NCBI RefSeq assembly: GCF_014697375.1
Contig: NZ_JACJRS010000005.1
Location: 38,497-102,496 of the forward strand
DNA: 64,000 bases
Source: Phormidium sp. FACHB-1136
GTDB taxonomy: Bacteria > Cyanobacteriota > Cyanobacteriia > Phormidesmidales > Phormidesmidaceae
Direction of reading: 5' to 3'
Program-made: the position numbers and the translations under genes
Notes under the pieces: generated by a model
What the model was told of the DNA's origin: nothing
Seen by the model: only the letters and a program-made list of their open reading frames with translations
Database searches by the model: none
In this document: positions 49,060-60,047 of the stretch, one piece after another
Layout of the letters: the number at the start of each line of letters is the position of its first letter
Position numbering within the stretch: the first letter of the stretch is position 1

Positions 49060-51849
49060 ATGCCGAAGAGATCTGGGACGCACACCTATGAACCTACCGA
49101 AATGCCACCGCCTTTCTCGCTGATCTGGAGTAGGAAAAAACACCACAGCTATCTCACGGCCCTGGGGGTGGTGATGTTTGCGGTGCTCCTGACCCTGTTC
49201 GGGTGGATTGGTGCCGAGCTAATTCGTTTTGAGTCTGAACGGCACCAACAGCGCCAGATAGAGCAGGTAAAACAGGATCTCGATGGGTTGGCAACGACTC
49301 TCAAGAGTCGGATCTACGCGAATATCTTCTCTGTCTCAGGGGTGAAATCCTTGGTGGCGATGAATCCAGAGTTGACCCAGGAGGATTTTAGCCGCGCCAT
49401 GGCGGTGCAGTTCAAGGAGCAATAGGATCTGCGTAACATCGGTCTGGCCCGCGACATGGTGCTTCGCCTGGTATACCCTATCGAAGGCAACGAAGCGGCC
49501 ATTGGCCTCGATTACCGCACCGTCCCGGATCAGTATGATGCCGTCAACTTGGCGTTGGAGTTGAATCAGATCGTTCTTGCGGGGCCAGTGGCCCTGGTGC
49601 AGGGGGGGGAGGGGTTGATTGCCCGCATACCGATTTATATCCCCGATGCGGCCTCCGGTCAGGAGCAGTTTTGGGGCTTCGCCTCGGTGGTCATGAACGC
49701 GGACGACGTTTTTGCGGGCGCAGGTCTCACAGAACAGCAAACCCTGCGCCTCGCCATCCGAGGACGGGATGGCAGCGGGGCGCAGGGAGAGGTCTTTTTT
49801 GGGGATCCAGAGGTCTTTGAAAATCAGCCGATCACCCAGTTGGTTGAACTTACCTATGGGAACTGGCAGATGGGGGCCTTGCCTGTGGAGGGCTGGACGC
49901 AGTATCAGGCGCTGTCCGACCCGCTATTCTGGGTGTATCTCCTGGTGGCCGCCGCCATTCTGGCCTTTTCCGCCGCCATTGTGTTTCTGTTGGCCGCGAA
50001 TCGAACCGCCGTGGATGCCCTGCAAACGGAGCGCGATCTGTTTGCCGAAGGCCCAGTATTTACCATCGAATGGGCCGCAGAGCATCAAGGTCACTGGCCG
50101 ATCAAAACGGTCTCCTCGAATGTCGATCAGATTCTAGGATATTGTCCGGCAGAGATGCTACAACCCAAGTTTTCCTATATTGATCTGATTCATCCCGACG
50201 ATGTGGATCCTGTGGTCGGTCGGCTCAAACACAACATTGCCCAGAACCTTGATCGCTACGAAGATTCCTATCGATTAAAAACCCAATCTGGTCAGTACCT
50301 CTGGGTGTATGACTTTACGATTGTGCTGCGCGACGATGCGGGTCACCTAAGCGGTATTCGCAGCTATATGTATGATCAGACCGTGCAAAAGCAGACGGAA
50401 GAGGCCCTACGCATTGCCGAAAAACGGCTGGAAAAAACCGCCTATGAACTGACAGAAAATATTCCTGTCGGTACCTATACCATCGTGGAAGCCGCCGATG
50501 GCAGCACGGCAAACTTTGCCTTTACGAGTAGTCGTTTTCTGGAACTGATGGGGGTGACCCGTGAAGAGGTCGATGCCGACCCAAATAGCCCCTTCAAGCT
50601 TATTCATCCCGATGACACCGATGCCGTCATGGCCCTCAGTGTCCAGGCTTTTCAGGGGAAAAACCCTTTTTTTGCCGAATTCAGAATGCGCTCAGCCAAT
50701 GATGAGGTCAGATGGATGACCGCCGAATCTAACCCGCGTACTTTGCCCGATGGAACAACCGTCTGGGAAGGGGTGGTGACCGACATTTCCGACCGCAAGC
50801 AGGCCGAGGAAGCCTTGAGTGAAAGCCTGCGTCGCTTTAATGATTTGGTGGCCTACGTCTCGGTGGGGGTTTATGTGTTTTGGCTTCGGGCCAATGGCAC
50901 GATGGAATTTGAGTATGTCAGCGATGGTTGGTGTGAAATGAATCACATCCGCCGAGAAGATGTACTGAACAATCCGATGCTGGCCTGGGATGTTATTCAT
51001 CCAGACGATTTTGAGGATTTCAAACAATTAAACCAACAAGTCATGCTTGAACGGCGACCATTTGTGTGGGAAGGGCGAATTCTTATCGATGGCAAAGTTC
51101 GTTTTGTGCTGATTGAATCCAGTCCAATGTTTTTTGAGAATGGCGATAGTCGCTGGTTTGGCTTCGAGCAAGACATTACCGAACGAAAACAAGCGGAAGC
51201 CACCTTACATGCCACCAACCTCGCCCTCGAACAGGAGATCACCGAACGCAGATTGGTCGAACAGGAACTCAAGATCAAGACGGAGATGCTGGAAAGGCTG
51301 TCGATGCAGGATGGCCTGACGGGCATTTCCAATCGGCGCTATTTCGACCAATGTGCAGAGTTAGAGTGGCAGCGATCCCGACGCAACGGTCTACCCCTGT
51401 CGCTACTGCTGATCGATGTGGATCATTTCAAACAATACAACGACTATTACGGGCACGGGGCGGGCGACGACTGCCTCAAACAGGTGGCCTTGGTGCTGTC
51501 AGGCTGCTGCGACCGACCGTTTGATCTGGTAGCGCGTTACGGCGGCGAAGAATTTGTCGTCCTGCTCCCTGAAACGGATATGGATGGCGCACTCCGCCTT
51601 GCCGAGAAGATGCGGGCCACGGTGGAAGCGCTTTCCATCCCCCATGCCTACTCTAGCGCTGGTGCGGTGGTGACGGTAAGTGTCGGAGCGGCCACCCACG
51701 GAGCAGACCGAGCCAAGAACGATCTACGCCACTTGCAAGATTCCGCTGACCAGGCCCTCTACCGCGCCAAACACCAAGGACGCAATCGGGTTCAGGAAGA
51801 AGTCATTGGCGAAGCACCTTTGAACCCCCCAGAAGTCAGTCAAAAATAG
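49060..51849 (+). pseudogene. CHASE/PAS/GGDEF receptor interrupted by an in-frame amber codon
   Basis: One frame runs from 49060 to 51849 except for a TAG at 49423-49425 (FKEQ, stop, DLRNIGLARDM). Across both parts the protein has an N-terminal helix (about 35-55), a CHASE-type periplasmic sensor (about 60-280) disrupted by the stop, a second helix, two or three PAS domains (YDLIHPDD- and NPFKLIHPDD-type) and a GGDEF domain with RYGGEEF. An RPFD inhibitory site lies five residues before it. The downstream part from ATG 49456 (797 residues) could be made alone but lacks the first helix and part of the sensor. Starts 49060 or 49102. Confidence 0.85.
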
Positions 51850-51922
51850 GGCTAGAAGAAGTACACAACGATAATTTTTTTGATGCCCACACTAGCATCT
51901 ACCACACATTTAAAATAAGCAA

Positions 51923-52291
51923 TCATCGGGCACGATCTTCCTGAATCAGGGTGAAGGTATTAGGTAACTGGTGTTGTTCAGGGGAAAAGGTTCTTCGCTG
52001 TTCAATCCGTTGTAGAATTTCCACCTGAGTGGGCTTTAGTTGTGCCTGTGTTAAACCATTTGCCTGAATGGTATTGAAGTCTTGTCGAAAATCTTCAATA
52101 CCATAATGAATGGAGATTTTACGGCTACCCAATATTCGTTGAAATTCTAGTTGGCTTATGCCTACAAACTGGCTGGCTGTATCCAGGGTAATTTTTTCTT
52201 GCTGAAACAGCAGAATAGCAATTTCTAGCTTGAGATCAACCTCAGAAATATGTGCCGTTTGCAAAAACTCATCAGAAATGACTAAACTCAT
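51923..52291 (-). CDS. UPF0175-like protein without a toxin partner
   Basis: The 122-residue protein has the UPF0175 core (EIAILLFQQEKITLDTASQF, then VGISQLEFQRILGSRKISIHY) plus about 40 extra C-terminal residues ending LIQEDRAR. No DUF3368 or other toxin gene is next to it; the gap to the ClC gene and to the GGDEF gene is short and empty. It may be a solitary antitoxin or have another role. Confidence 0.75.
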   Translation of the reverse strand: MSLVISDEFLQTAHISEVDLKLEIAILLFQQEKITLDTASQFVGISQLEFQRILGSRKISIHYGIEDFRQDFNTIQANGLTQAQLKPTQVEILQRIEQRRTFSPEQHQLPNTFTLIQEDRAR

Positions 52292-52457
52292 GACCTTAAC
52301 CTCCTGTCACGAAAGGATTCATAATTCTGAGCTTGCCGCCAAAGGGCTTAAATTTGTCCTGTGCTAGAGTCAAGCGCATGGGTGAAGCCACGGCTATCGA
52401 GGACAAAACCCGCTACAGCAATTCTAAATGACCGTCAGTTCCCTAATGACAGCATCA

Positions 52458-53813
52458 TTAGGGCTGGTTGTTGCGGATAAAACTGGACAGTTGACTGACT
52501 ATCCGTGCGGTTACCAACCCAGTGAGGGCACCGACCATTACTGTCGCCAGACAGGTTAGTTGCGCTCCTTGGGATCCGCCAACCCCCAGCACCATGGCGG
52601 CGGCTGTTAGCGGCAAGCGATACCCCCCAGCAATAGCGGCGGCGGATCCAGCGGATCCAGCCAGATTCCCCTCAATCCCAAGGGCGGTGGCAAACACTCG
52701 GCCACTCAGGTCACCGATTGCCAGAAACGGGACAAACACTCCACCACAGCCTCCAGCTAAAACGGCTGCCGTAGTGGCCATAGCCCGGAGCAGCGCCACA
52801 GCCAGCAGGTGGTAAGGGGTTGTTTCCATGGTTTCGGCCCAGACAATCGCGGCTCCTCCAGGCCCAAAAGCCGCTGCTGGGGTTGCAATCCATCCGATGA
52901 GCATTGCCAGCAGGAGCATAGCGATGCCACCGATCAGGAGCCGAATAGCTGGCCTCGTTTGCCAGCCTCTGGCCCAGTAGATAGCCTCCCCGGTCAGCGC
53001 TGTAATCGAGCCTGAAATTGCGCCAATGAACAAAGCCGCAGCCACCCCGTTCCACAGGTTAGTGGGGTCAGGACTGGGGACAATGAGCCGGATCAGTTGG
53101 AGATGAAAGGCAAGATTGATTCTCCATCCAACCAGTCCTCCGGCTAACATCGCCGCCACCCGCTCTGGGGTGGTCGGAACCTTGCGCCGCTGACTCAACT
53201 CAAACATGAAGAAACTGCCCACCAGGGGAATTCCCATCAGGGCAGACACCGCCGCCGCACCGCCACCAATCGCCAGAGGCCGCACCAAGGGGCGCAGAGA
53301 GGGGAATGCGTTACCCAACCAAGCCCCGGTTGCAACCCCAATATGGGCGGCGGGAGATTCTGTTCCCATCGGTGCCCCCAGCCCAACGGTAGATAGGATA
53401 GCCAGGGCACGCAAAGGGGCCAGATGCCAGGGGAAGCGCTCCTCTACTCCAGAGGCTCTCACCACATCGCCAGTTAAATCAGCGCGGGCAATGTCGCGGG
53501 GGAAGGAGTACCAGTTGATGAGAGAACCCCAGCGACTAGGGGAAGCCCCTTGGTGGGGAGCTACGGTCTGCACAGGTTGCCCCCTACCCAGTCCAAACAG
53601 GATCAGCACGGCTAACGAAACGCCGAGCAGCGGCAGCAGTAGCAACCGGAGGGTACCCAGTTCAGAAACGGTAGTGAGGAGGAGTTTAATCCACTCGGTC
53701 AGAAACACCGCAGCCAGACAGCCAACCAAACCTCCCAGCAGTCCACCCAATGTCCAAAGGAGCACCCTGGGCACTGTGGGCGTTATTAGAGGAGTTTGGT
53801 TGCTATTGGCCAT
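52458..53813 (-). CDS. ClC-family chloride channel or transporter
   Basis: The 451-residue protein is a multi-helix ClC homologue. Signature positions are LGAPMGTESPAAHIGVATGAW (the GxExP selectivity segment, here GTESP), ALMGIPLVGSFFMFELSQRR and GGCGGVFVPFLAIGDLSGR (the GxFxP segment). The first glutamate, the gating position in transporters, is present in GTESP. No CBS domains. It starts 22 bases after the valS stop in the same direction, so it sits immediately behind valS. Confidence 0.85.
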   Translation of the reverse strand: MANSNQTPLITPTVPRVLLWTLGGLLGGLVGCLAAVFLTEWIKLLLTTVSELGTLRLLLLPLLGVSLAVLILFGLGRGQPVQTVAPHQGASPSRWGSLINWYSFPRDIARADLTGDVVRASGVEERFPWHLAPLRALAILSTVGLGAPMGTESPAAHIGVATGAWLGNAFPSLRPLVRPLAIGGGAAAVSALMGIPLVGSFFMFELSQRRKVPTTPERVAAMLAGGLVGWRINLAFHLQLIRLIVPSPDPTNLWNGVAAALFIGAISGSITALTGEAIYWARGWQTRPAIRLLIGGIAMLLLAMLIGWIATPAAAFGPGGAAIVWAETMETTPYHLLAVALLRAMATTAAVLAGGCGGVFVPFLAIGDLSGRVFATALGIEGNLAGSAGSAAAIAGGYRLPLTAAAMVLGVGGSQGAQLTCLATVMVGALTGLVTARIVSQLSSFIRNNQP

Positions 53814-53835
53814 GGCGTCCCATACCTCGCTTGGG

Positions 53836-56800
53836 CTACAGCAACGCCAGCCGCGACTTTAGGATCGCCGCCTGGGCTTCGGCTTCAGCGAGGGCATCGC
53901 GGGCACCCTGCACCACATCGGCGGGGGCTTTATCCACAAAGCCGGGATTGCTGAGGCGACCAGAAAGGGACTTGATTTCGACTTCCACTTTGCCCAGATC
54001 TTTTTCGACCTTGGCCCGTAGTGCATCCACATCCACAATGCCCGTTAGGGGAATGAGGACTTGGACGGTGCCCGTAACGCCAGCAAATAGCTTGCGGGAC
54101 TCGACGGGTTCCGAGGGCGCTGGGGTTGTCACAACTTCAGGCGTCACCGCTTCAGGGGTGGCGACTTCAGGAGTAACAGGCGCAACCATGGAATCCGTAA
54201 CGTCAGGAGTCACGCTTTCAGGGGAAACGGGTGCTTGAGCCTTGGGCTTCTCGGCCCCAAAGACGCTGAGCCGCCATTGGTTGATGGTTTGGAAGGTGCG
54301 CTGGCGATCCCCTGCGGTCAGCAGATTTTGGGCGATGAAGACCCCCGTCACCCAAATGCCGATCAACTCCAGCAGGCGACCGACGAGGGGCGTGCTGTCG
54401 ATGGCTTCAATCACGCTGGTGGCCAGTTTGAGGGCAATCACCCCACCCAACAGCCACAGGAAGCTGCGTCCGGGGCGACGGATTTTGGCGATGGCGGTGT
54501 TGGCGTAGTGGAGGGGGTCATCCAGCAGGGGCCGGATGGTGTCCCAGAATTCCTTGAATTCGCCTGCCACTTGTTCCGGGGTGGGCGTGCCCGTGGTTGT
54601 GGTCGTAACCGGGGTTGATGGCTCGGTGACGGTGATCGAAACAGTGTGTGAGGCTTCGGCGACTTCAACCGCTGCGCTCACGGGGCTCTCTGCCGTGGTT
54701 TCGACAGTGGGGCTCGTAGCAGGGGCGGATCCGGCAATCACCAGCTTCTCGATTTTGCCGAGGTCTTTGATGTAGTTGGCGGTGGCTTGCAGGATGTGCC
54801 GTTCTTCGAGGTTTTCGGTTTCGAGGATGGTTTCGATGCGAAGACCAGGCTTGATGCCCGCCTCAGCCCGCAGGTTACGGACGGTGCGGACAGTGTTGAA
54901 TAGCAGGGTGAACTGCTGCTCTAGGTGGTCGTCGATCAGGCTAGAGTCGGCGGCGGGGTAGGGCTGCACGGCTAAAAAGTCGCCTTCCAACTGGGTGAGA
55001 GTGTGCCACACTTCTTCGGTGATGTGGGGCATGAAGGGGTGCAGCAGCTTGAGGATGCCATCGAGCACAAAGGCGAGGGTTTGCTGGGCGGTGCGCTTGC
55101 TGGTGCCCTCAGTTTGGAAGCGGGGCTTCACTAGTTCGATGTACCAGTCGCAGAAGTCGCCCCAGATGAACTCATAGAGATCCTTGGAGGCTTCGCCCAT
55201 GCCGTAGGCGTCCAGATGATCCCGCACGCTTTGCACCACGCGGTGGTAGCGGGAGAGAATCCAGCGGTCGGCCAGTTCTAGATTTTCGAGATCCGGTGCG
55301 CCTAGGTCGGCGGGGGATTGGCCCCCCAGGTTCATCATCACAAACCGAGAGGCGTTCCATAGCTTGTTGGTGAAGTTGCGGCTGGCTTCCACCGAGACCG
55401 ACTCATCGGTTTTGCGGTTGTATTCCAGGCGAATATCCTGCCCCGCCCCGGTGACTTCGCGAATTAGGGTGTAGCGCAGGGCGTCGGTGCCGTACTTGTT
55501 GATGAGCACTAGGGGGTCGATGCCGTTGTTGGCGGATTTCGACATTTTTTTGTTGTTTTCGTCCCGCACCAGACCGTGGATGTAGACGGTCTCGAAGGGC
55601 ATTTTGTCGGTAAAGTGCCCCGCCATCAGGGTCATCCGCGCCACCCAGAAAAAGATGATGTCGAACCCGGTGACGAGGGTGGTGGTGGGGTAGTAGGTTT
55701 GGAAATCCTTGGCGGATTCGTCGGGCCAGCCCATGGTGGAAAAGGGCCACAGACCGGAGGAAAACCAGGTATCCAGCACATCGGGATCCTGTCGTAGTTC
55801 CACCCGGTCGCCAAATTGGGCTTCGGCCTTGGCGCGGGCTTCTTCCTTTGTGGCGGCGACGACGAAGGGCGTGTGGTCGGTGATTTCCCAGTTGGTTTCG
55901 CTGATGGCATACCAGGCGGGAATTTGATGCCCCCACCACAACTGCCGCGAAATGCACCAGTCCTTCAGGTTCACCAGCCAGTCGCGGTAGACCTTCGTCC
56001 AGCGTTCGGGCACAAAGCGGGGGTCTTGGTGGTTGTCCAAATAATCCAGCGCTTTATCTGCCAGGGGGCGAATTTTCACAAACCACTGGGTAGACAGCAG
56101 GGGCTCCACGGGCACCTTACCCCGGTCGCTGTAGGGCACCGTGTGGCGGTAGTCTTCGACACGCGTCAAAAAGCCATCTGCATCCAGGCGCTGCACGACG
56201 GCCTTGCGGGCCTCGAATCGATCCATGCCCTCAAAGTCCCGCGCCATTTCGTTCATGGTGCCGTCTTTGTTCATCACATTGATCATGGGCAGGTTGTGGC
56301 GCTGCCCCATGGCGAAGTCATTAGGGTCGTGGGCGGGGGTGACTTTCACGCAGCCCGTGCCAAAGGCCGCATCCACGTACTCGTCGCCAATGACGGGGAT
56401 TTCCGTGCCAATGATCGGCAGGCGCAGGGTTTTGCCGATCAGGTGCTTGTAGCGCTCGTCGTTGGGGTTCACCGCCACCGCCGTATCCCCCAGCATGGTT
56501 TCGGGGCGAGTGGTGGCTACTTCGAGATAGCTCAATGGGTCGTCGGTGAAGGGGTAGCGGAAATGCCAGAGGTGCCCGTCGATTTCCTTCTGCTCCACCT
56601 CCAAATCCGACACGGCGGACTGGCTAGAGGGGCACCAGTTCACCATATAGTTGCCCCGGTAGATCAGCCCTTCGTCGTAGAGTCGGGTGAAGGCGGTGAG
56701 CACCGCGTGGGACAGGCCCTCGTCCATGGTGAAGCGCTCCCGGCTCCAATCCACAGAAACGCCCAGTTTGCGAAGTTGGTTGACGATGGTGCCGCCAGAT

Positions 56801-57177
56801 TCCGCCTTCCATGCCCAGGCCCGTTTGAGGTAGTCGTCGCGGCCCAAATCTTCCTTGGTTTTGCCTTCTGCCTGAAGCTGCCGATCCAAAATTGTCGCCA
56901 CGGCGATGCTGGCGTGATCCGTCCCCGGCAACCACAGGGTATTGCGTCCGGCCATGCGTTGGTAGCGCACAATGGTGTCGATTAGGGCGTTCTCGAAGGC
57001 GTGGCCCATGTGCAAACTGCCCGTCACGTTCGGCGGCGGAATCACCACACAAAACGGCTCACCGGGATGGTCGGGGTCGGCCTTAAAGACCTGGGCCTCT
57101 TCCCAGCGGGTTTGCCACTTGGTTTCCGTTTGGGTGGGGTCGTACTGGGCCGAAAGTTCGGGAGTGGGAGCCGTCAT
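53836..57177 (-). CDS. valS: Valyl-tRNA synthetase with CAAD membrane domain
   Basis: ValRS charges tRNA-Val. The 1113-residue protein has the class I motifs ([19 protein letters not shown] near residue 50 and [11 protein letters not shown] near 545) and the anticodon-binding domain. Between it and the C-terminal coiled coil lies an inserted CAAD domain, flanked by low-complexity Ser/Thr/Pro linkers (about 835-875 and 975-1025). CAAD has two membrane helices ([20 protein letters not shown] and [19 protein letters not shown]), which anchor some cyanobacterial synthetases to thylakoid membranes. The protein ends in the expected coiled coil ([20 protein letters not shown]). A fragment of that end lies at 48396. 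Confidence 0.95.
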   Translation of the reverse strand: MTAPTPELSAQYDPTQTETKWQTRWEEAQVFKADPDHPGEPFCVVIPPPNVTGSLHMGHAFENALIDTIVRYQRMAGRNTLWLPGTDHASIAVATILDRQLQAEGKTKEDLGRDDYLKRAWAWKAESGGTIVNQLRKLGVSVDWSRERFTMDEGLSHAVLTAFTRLYDEGLIYRGNYMVNWCPSSQSAVSDLEVEQKEIDGHLWHFRYPFTDDPLSYLEVATTRPETMLGDTAVAVNPNDERYKHLIGKTLRLPIIGTEIPVIGDEYVDAAFGTGCVKVTPAHDPNDFAMGQRHNLPMINVMNKDGTMNEMARDFEGMDRFEARKAVVQRLDADGFLTRVEDYRHTVPYSDRGKVPVEPLLSTQWFVKIRPLADKALDYLDNHQDPRFVPERWTKVYRDWLVNLKDWCISRQLWWGHQIPAWYAISETNWEITDHTPFVVAATKEEARAKAEAQFGDRVELRQDPDVLDTWFSSGLWPFSTMGWPDESAKDFQTYYPTTTLVTGFDIIFFWVARMTLMAGHFTDKMPFETVYIHGLVRDENNKKMSKSANNGIDPLVLINKYGTDALRYTLIREVTGAGQDIRLEYNRKTDESVSVEASRNFTNKLWNASRFVMMNLGGQSPADLGAPDLENLELADRWILSRYHRVVQSVRDHLDAYGMGEASKDLYEFIWGDFCDWYIELVKPRFQTEGTSKRTAQQTLAFVLDGILKLLHPFMPHITEEVWHTLTQLEGDFLAVQPYPAADSSLIDDHLEQQFTLLFNTVRTVRNLRAEAGIKPGLRIETILETENLEERHILQATANYIKDLGKIEKLVIAGSAPATSPTVETTAESPVSAAVEVAEASHTVSITVTEPSTPVTTTTTGTPTPEQVAGEFKEFWDTIRPLLDDPLHYANTAIAKIRRPGRSFLWLLGGVIALKLATSVIEAIDSTPLVGRLLELIGIWVTGVFIAQNLLTAGDRQRTFQTINQWRLSVFGAEKPKAQAPVSPESVTPDVTDSMVAPVTPEVATPEAVTPEVVTTPAPSEPVESRKLFAGVTGTVQVLIPLTGIVDVDALRAKVEKDLGKVEVEIKSLSGRLSNPGFVDKAPADVVQGARDALAEAEAQAAILKSRLALL

Positions 57178-57491
57178 CGCAAAACCTGAATCGCCAGGAC
57201 TACATCATTACAGATTATCGTTCCAGACTATCGCTATGGACAATTCAACGGTCACCATTCGATGCGCCGATGGCATTTCCCCCAGCGGGAAATGACGGAT
57301 GATCTGGCTCATTGCAAGACCCGTTGCGGCTCCATCGATCTGATACTATCGCCCAAAATTATCCTGATTTTAGGTGTCTCTAGCTGAAAACTAAACTACC
57401 TAGCGACATTGTGGCCTCGCCCCCTGAAGCCCCCAACTAGGCCACTATCGCTTTCAATGTGCATCCTTATCTATCATCAGGGGAACGAATC
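57178..57491. other. Intergenic gap with a small hairpin
   Basis: This divergent gap between valS and the TPR gene holds a perfect 8-base hairpin (CATTTCCC/GGGAAATG, 57274-57294). It could be part of a valS leader or a protein-binding site. No T-box or known riboswitch was recognised and nothing else was seen. Confidence 0.5.
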
Positions 57492-59876
57492 GTGGCGGAT
57501 CAAACTTGGTTAAAGCACACCGAGCAGGTACTCCTGGTTGGGTCGGGTTTGGGTACCGTGGCGGCCATCGCGGCGCAAAATGTTGCCTTAGCTTCGGCTC
57601 CCTTAACAGTGATGGCAGCGGTGGGATTGCTGAATCGTCGCCAAACCGAGCGGCAGTTGACCGAGGCCCAGGAAAAACTCGCCCGCCAGCAACGACAGGC
57701 CAGCCATCGCCTCACCAGCCTGAGTAAGCAGGTCACAGCCCTGCCCTCGCCGGAGGCTCTGACCAATTTTCAGCGGTCGGTACTGGATCGCAACAACCGC
57801 ACGTTTTTGCGGATGTCGGAGGAGATTAAAAGCATTCGACACCACGTCGATGATCGGATGCAGGCGTTGCATCCGCCGGATTTGAGCCAGATTCATCAAG
57901 ACATTGCCCAACTCCAAGACCAATACGCCCATAACCATACCGAAACCCAAAACCTGACCAGCTATGTGCAACGGCTGGCCACGGTGCCCCGCATTGAAGG
58001 GGCAGAGGCCAAGCTCTCCCAGGTGCGGACAAATCTGATGCAGACGCGGGTGACCCTGGAAGCCCTGCGTTCGGAAACTCGCAACGCCATTGCCAGCCTG
58101 CAAGACAACATGGCCCAGTTAGAGCGGCGCTCCCAGGAGGCGACCCAACCTATCGAAGCCCACGACCTGCGAGCCGAGGTGGCAGAGATGGCGAAGACCG
58201 TGGCCCACTTGGTACCCCATGCAGAGTTTAGCAACCTCGTCAACCATGTGAAGGATCTGACCCGCCAGCAGGCCGACCTGGAACGCGCCCTGACCAAAAT
58301 TCCGGTGGGTTCGGTGAATGGAATGCCCTCCGATGCCATGGCCAAGGCCGAACACACCCTCGCCGAACTGGAGCGCCTGAGCCAAGTGGTGCATCGACTA
58401 CAACATCAGGTGAGCCGCCAGGAAACGGCGGGCCACAGTCGCGAACAGGTGCAGCAGGTGGTGTCGCAGTACCTAGGGCAGATGAAGGCCCAGTTGGCCC
58501 AACTGGAAGGGATCACCCAAACCTTGGCCGACCGCCAGCGCCAGCTTGCCAACCAGTGGGCCAAAACGAGCGCGGAGGCTGGAGGTGATCCCGCTGCCCG
58601 CCAAGGGTTGACCCAACTGGCCAAGCGCTTGCACCATACCGAATCCGCCGTCAAAACCCTGAAGCAGCGCAGCCTGGAGGCGGAATCCCGTACCACGCCA
58701 GATAGCCCCTGGATCCTCGACTTTCCGGTTCCCCTCGGCTCTGGCGTTGGAACTAGCGTCCCCACCCCCCATTCGGCGAGTCGGCAAGCCCTAGATCAGG
58801 CCCTAGACCAGGCCCAGCGGCGGCTGTTGATCGTCTGGCCCTGGGCCAGCCAAATTACCCTTGATGAGGATCTGTTGAAGCGCTTTACGCGACTGTTGGA
58901 TCGGGGGGGGCAGCTAGAACTGGGCTGGTGCCACAAGGGAGATGCCCAGGAGGGGCGACTGGTATGGCGCATTAGTCAGCGATGGAACACCGATGGTGGT
59001 CATCTAGCGGCCTTGAAGGTGGCCCTGAATCAACTGTTACCCCTGCGCGAACATTATCCGGATCGATTCAAGTTCAAAATCATGGGTTCCGCCGAAAGCT
59101 ATCTGGTCTGTGACAGCGGCCCTAGTGGTTTCCCAGAGGCGACCACCTATGCCATCGTCAGCCTGAAGGCGCTGCCCACCCACGCCGTCTCTATCCCAGG
59201 GGTGGAGGCCAAGCTGAAAACCCCTAACCCCCAAGTGGTGAACGCCCTGGTGCAGCGGTTCCAGGATCCCACCATTGCCCCCAACGATAAGGATGCCTTC
59301 TTTAACCGAGGCACCACCCGCCACGACCTGCGCGACCAGCCGGGTGCCATCAGCGACTACAGCCGAGTCTTGGCCCTCCAGCCCGACCACGCCGTGGCCC
59401 TCAACAACCGAGGGGCCGCCCGCCTAGAGATGAACCTGGCCGACGAAGCCGAACTAGATTTTACCGAAGCTATCAACCACAATCCACGCCTCTTTGCGGC
59501 CTACTGCAACCGAGGCTGGCTGCGCCTAGAACAACGCCGCTACCCCGCCGCCGTTCAGGATTTCACCCGCGCCATCGAACTCAAGCCCAACCTCCCCATG
59601 GCCTATGTGTATCGGGGCAGTGCTTTGCAAAAGTTGGGGGATCTGAAGGGGGCCGTGCGCGACTACAGCGACGCCATTGCCTGCGGCGACCCCATTGCCC
59701 TGCCCTACTGCTACCGTAGCGCCGCCTACGAAAGCCAAGGGGATGCCGAACGAGCCATTGCCGACCTCGAACGGGCCAGCGTTCACCTAGAGGCCCAGGG
59801 AGACTACCAAGCCCTATCCTCGGTGCAGCGCACCCTACAACGGCTGCAAAATCGCACCCTTCAGGCCAAACACTAG
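57492..59876 (+). CDS. Coiled-coil protein with PLD-like and TPR domains
   Basis: The protein (about 794 residues from GTG 57492, preceded by GGGGAACG) has an N-terminal hydrophobic patch (about 15-45, VLLVGSGLGTVAAIAAQNVA), a long coiled coil (about 50-420), a middle domain (about 470-620) that resembles a degenerate phospholipase-D fold (RRLLIVWPWASQITLDEDLLKRFTRLLDRGGQLELGWCH) without HKD motifs, and four TPR repeats at the C-terminus. A frame from GTG 57459 would add eleven residues. It is a cyanobacterial architecture of unknown role, presumably a scaffold. Confidence 0.75.
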   Translation: MADQTWLKHTEQVLLVGSGLGTVAAIAAQNVALASAPLTVMAAVGLLNRRQTERQLTEAQEKLARQQRQASHRLTSLSKQVTALPSPEALTNFQRSVLDRNNRTFLRMSEEIKSIRHHVDDRMQALHPPDLSQIHQDIAQLQDQYAHNHTETQNLTSYVQRLATVPRIEGAEAKLSQVRTNLMQTRVTLEALRSETRNAIASLQDNMAQLERRSQEATQPIEAHDLRAEVAEMAKTVAHLVPHAEFSNLVNHVKDLTRQQADLERALTKIPVGSVNGMPSDAMAKAEHTLAELERLSQVVHRLQHQVSRQETAGHSREQVQQVVSQYLGQMKAQLAQLEGITQTLADRQRQLANQWAKTSAEAGGDPAARQGLTQLAKRLHHTESAVKTLKQRSLEAESRTTPDSPWILDFPVPLGSGVGTSVPTPHSASRQALDQALDQAQRRLLIVWPWASQITLDEDLLKRFTRLLDRGGQLELGWCHKGDAQEGRLVWRISQRWNTDGGHLAALKVALNQLLPLREHYPDRFKFKIMGSAESYLVCDSGPSGFPEATTYAIVSLKALPTHAVSIPGVEAKLKTPNPQVVNALVQRFQDPTIAPNDKDAFFNRGTTRHDLRDQPGAISDYSRVLALQPDHAVALNNRGAARLEMNLADEAELDFTEAINHNPRLFAAYCNRGWLRLEQRRYPAAVQDFTRAIELKPNLPMAYVYRGSALQKLGDLKGAVRDYSDAIACGDPIALPYCYRSAAYESQGDAERAIADLERASVHLEAQGDYQALSSVQRTLQRLQNRTLQAKH

Positions 59877-60047
59877 GCAAGCCTCATCCCTCCATTCGCC
59901 GACTAGGCTCCTAGGCATGGATCCGTTGGGGTGTCCTGGGTGGAAATCTTAAGGAGGGGGGCGGATTTACTGCCGCTGGCGGTGCCTTTGCGATAGAGTT
60001 TGCCCAGGGAGACATCCCAGCATTCCATCACGGTAGGACGGTTATCT

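Noticed and set aside
57236..57295. Short ATG frame MDNSTVTIRCADGISPSGK upstream of valS
   Set aside because: Nineteen codons across a hairpin, no ribosome site, no support.
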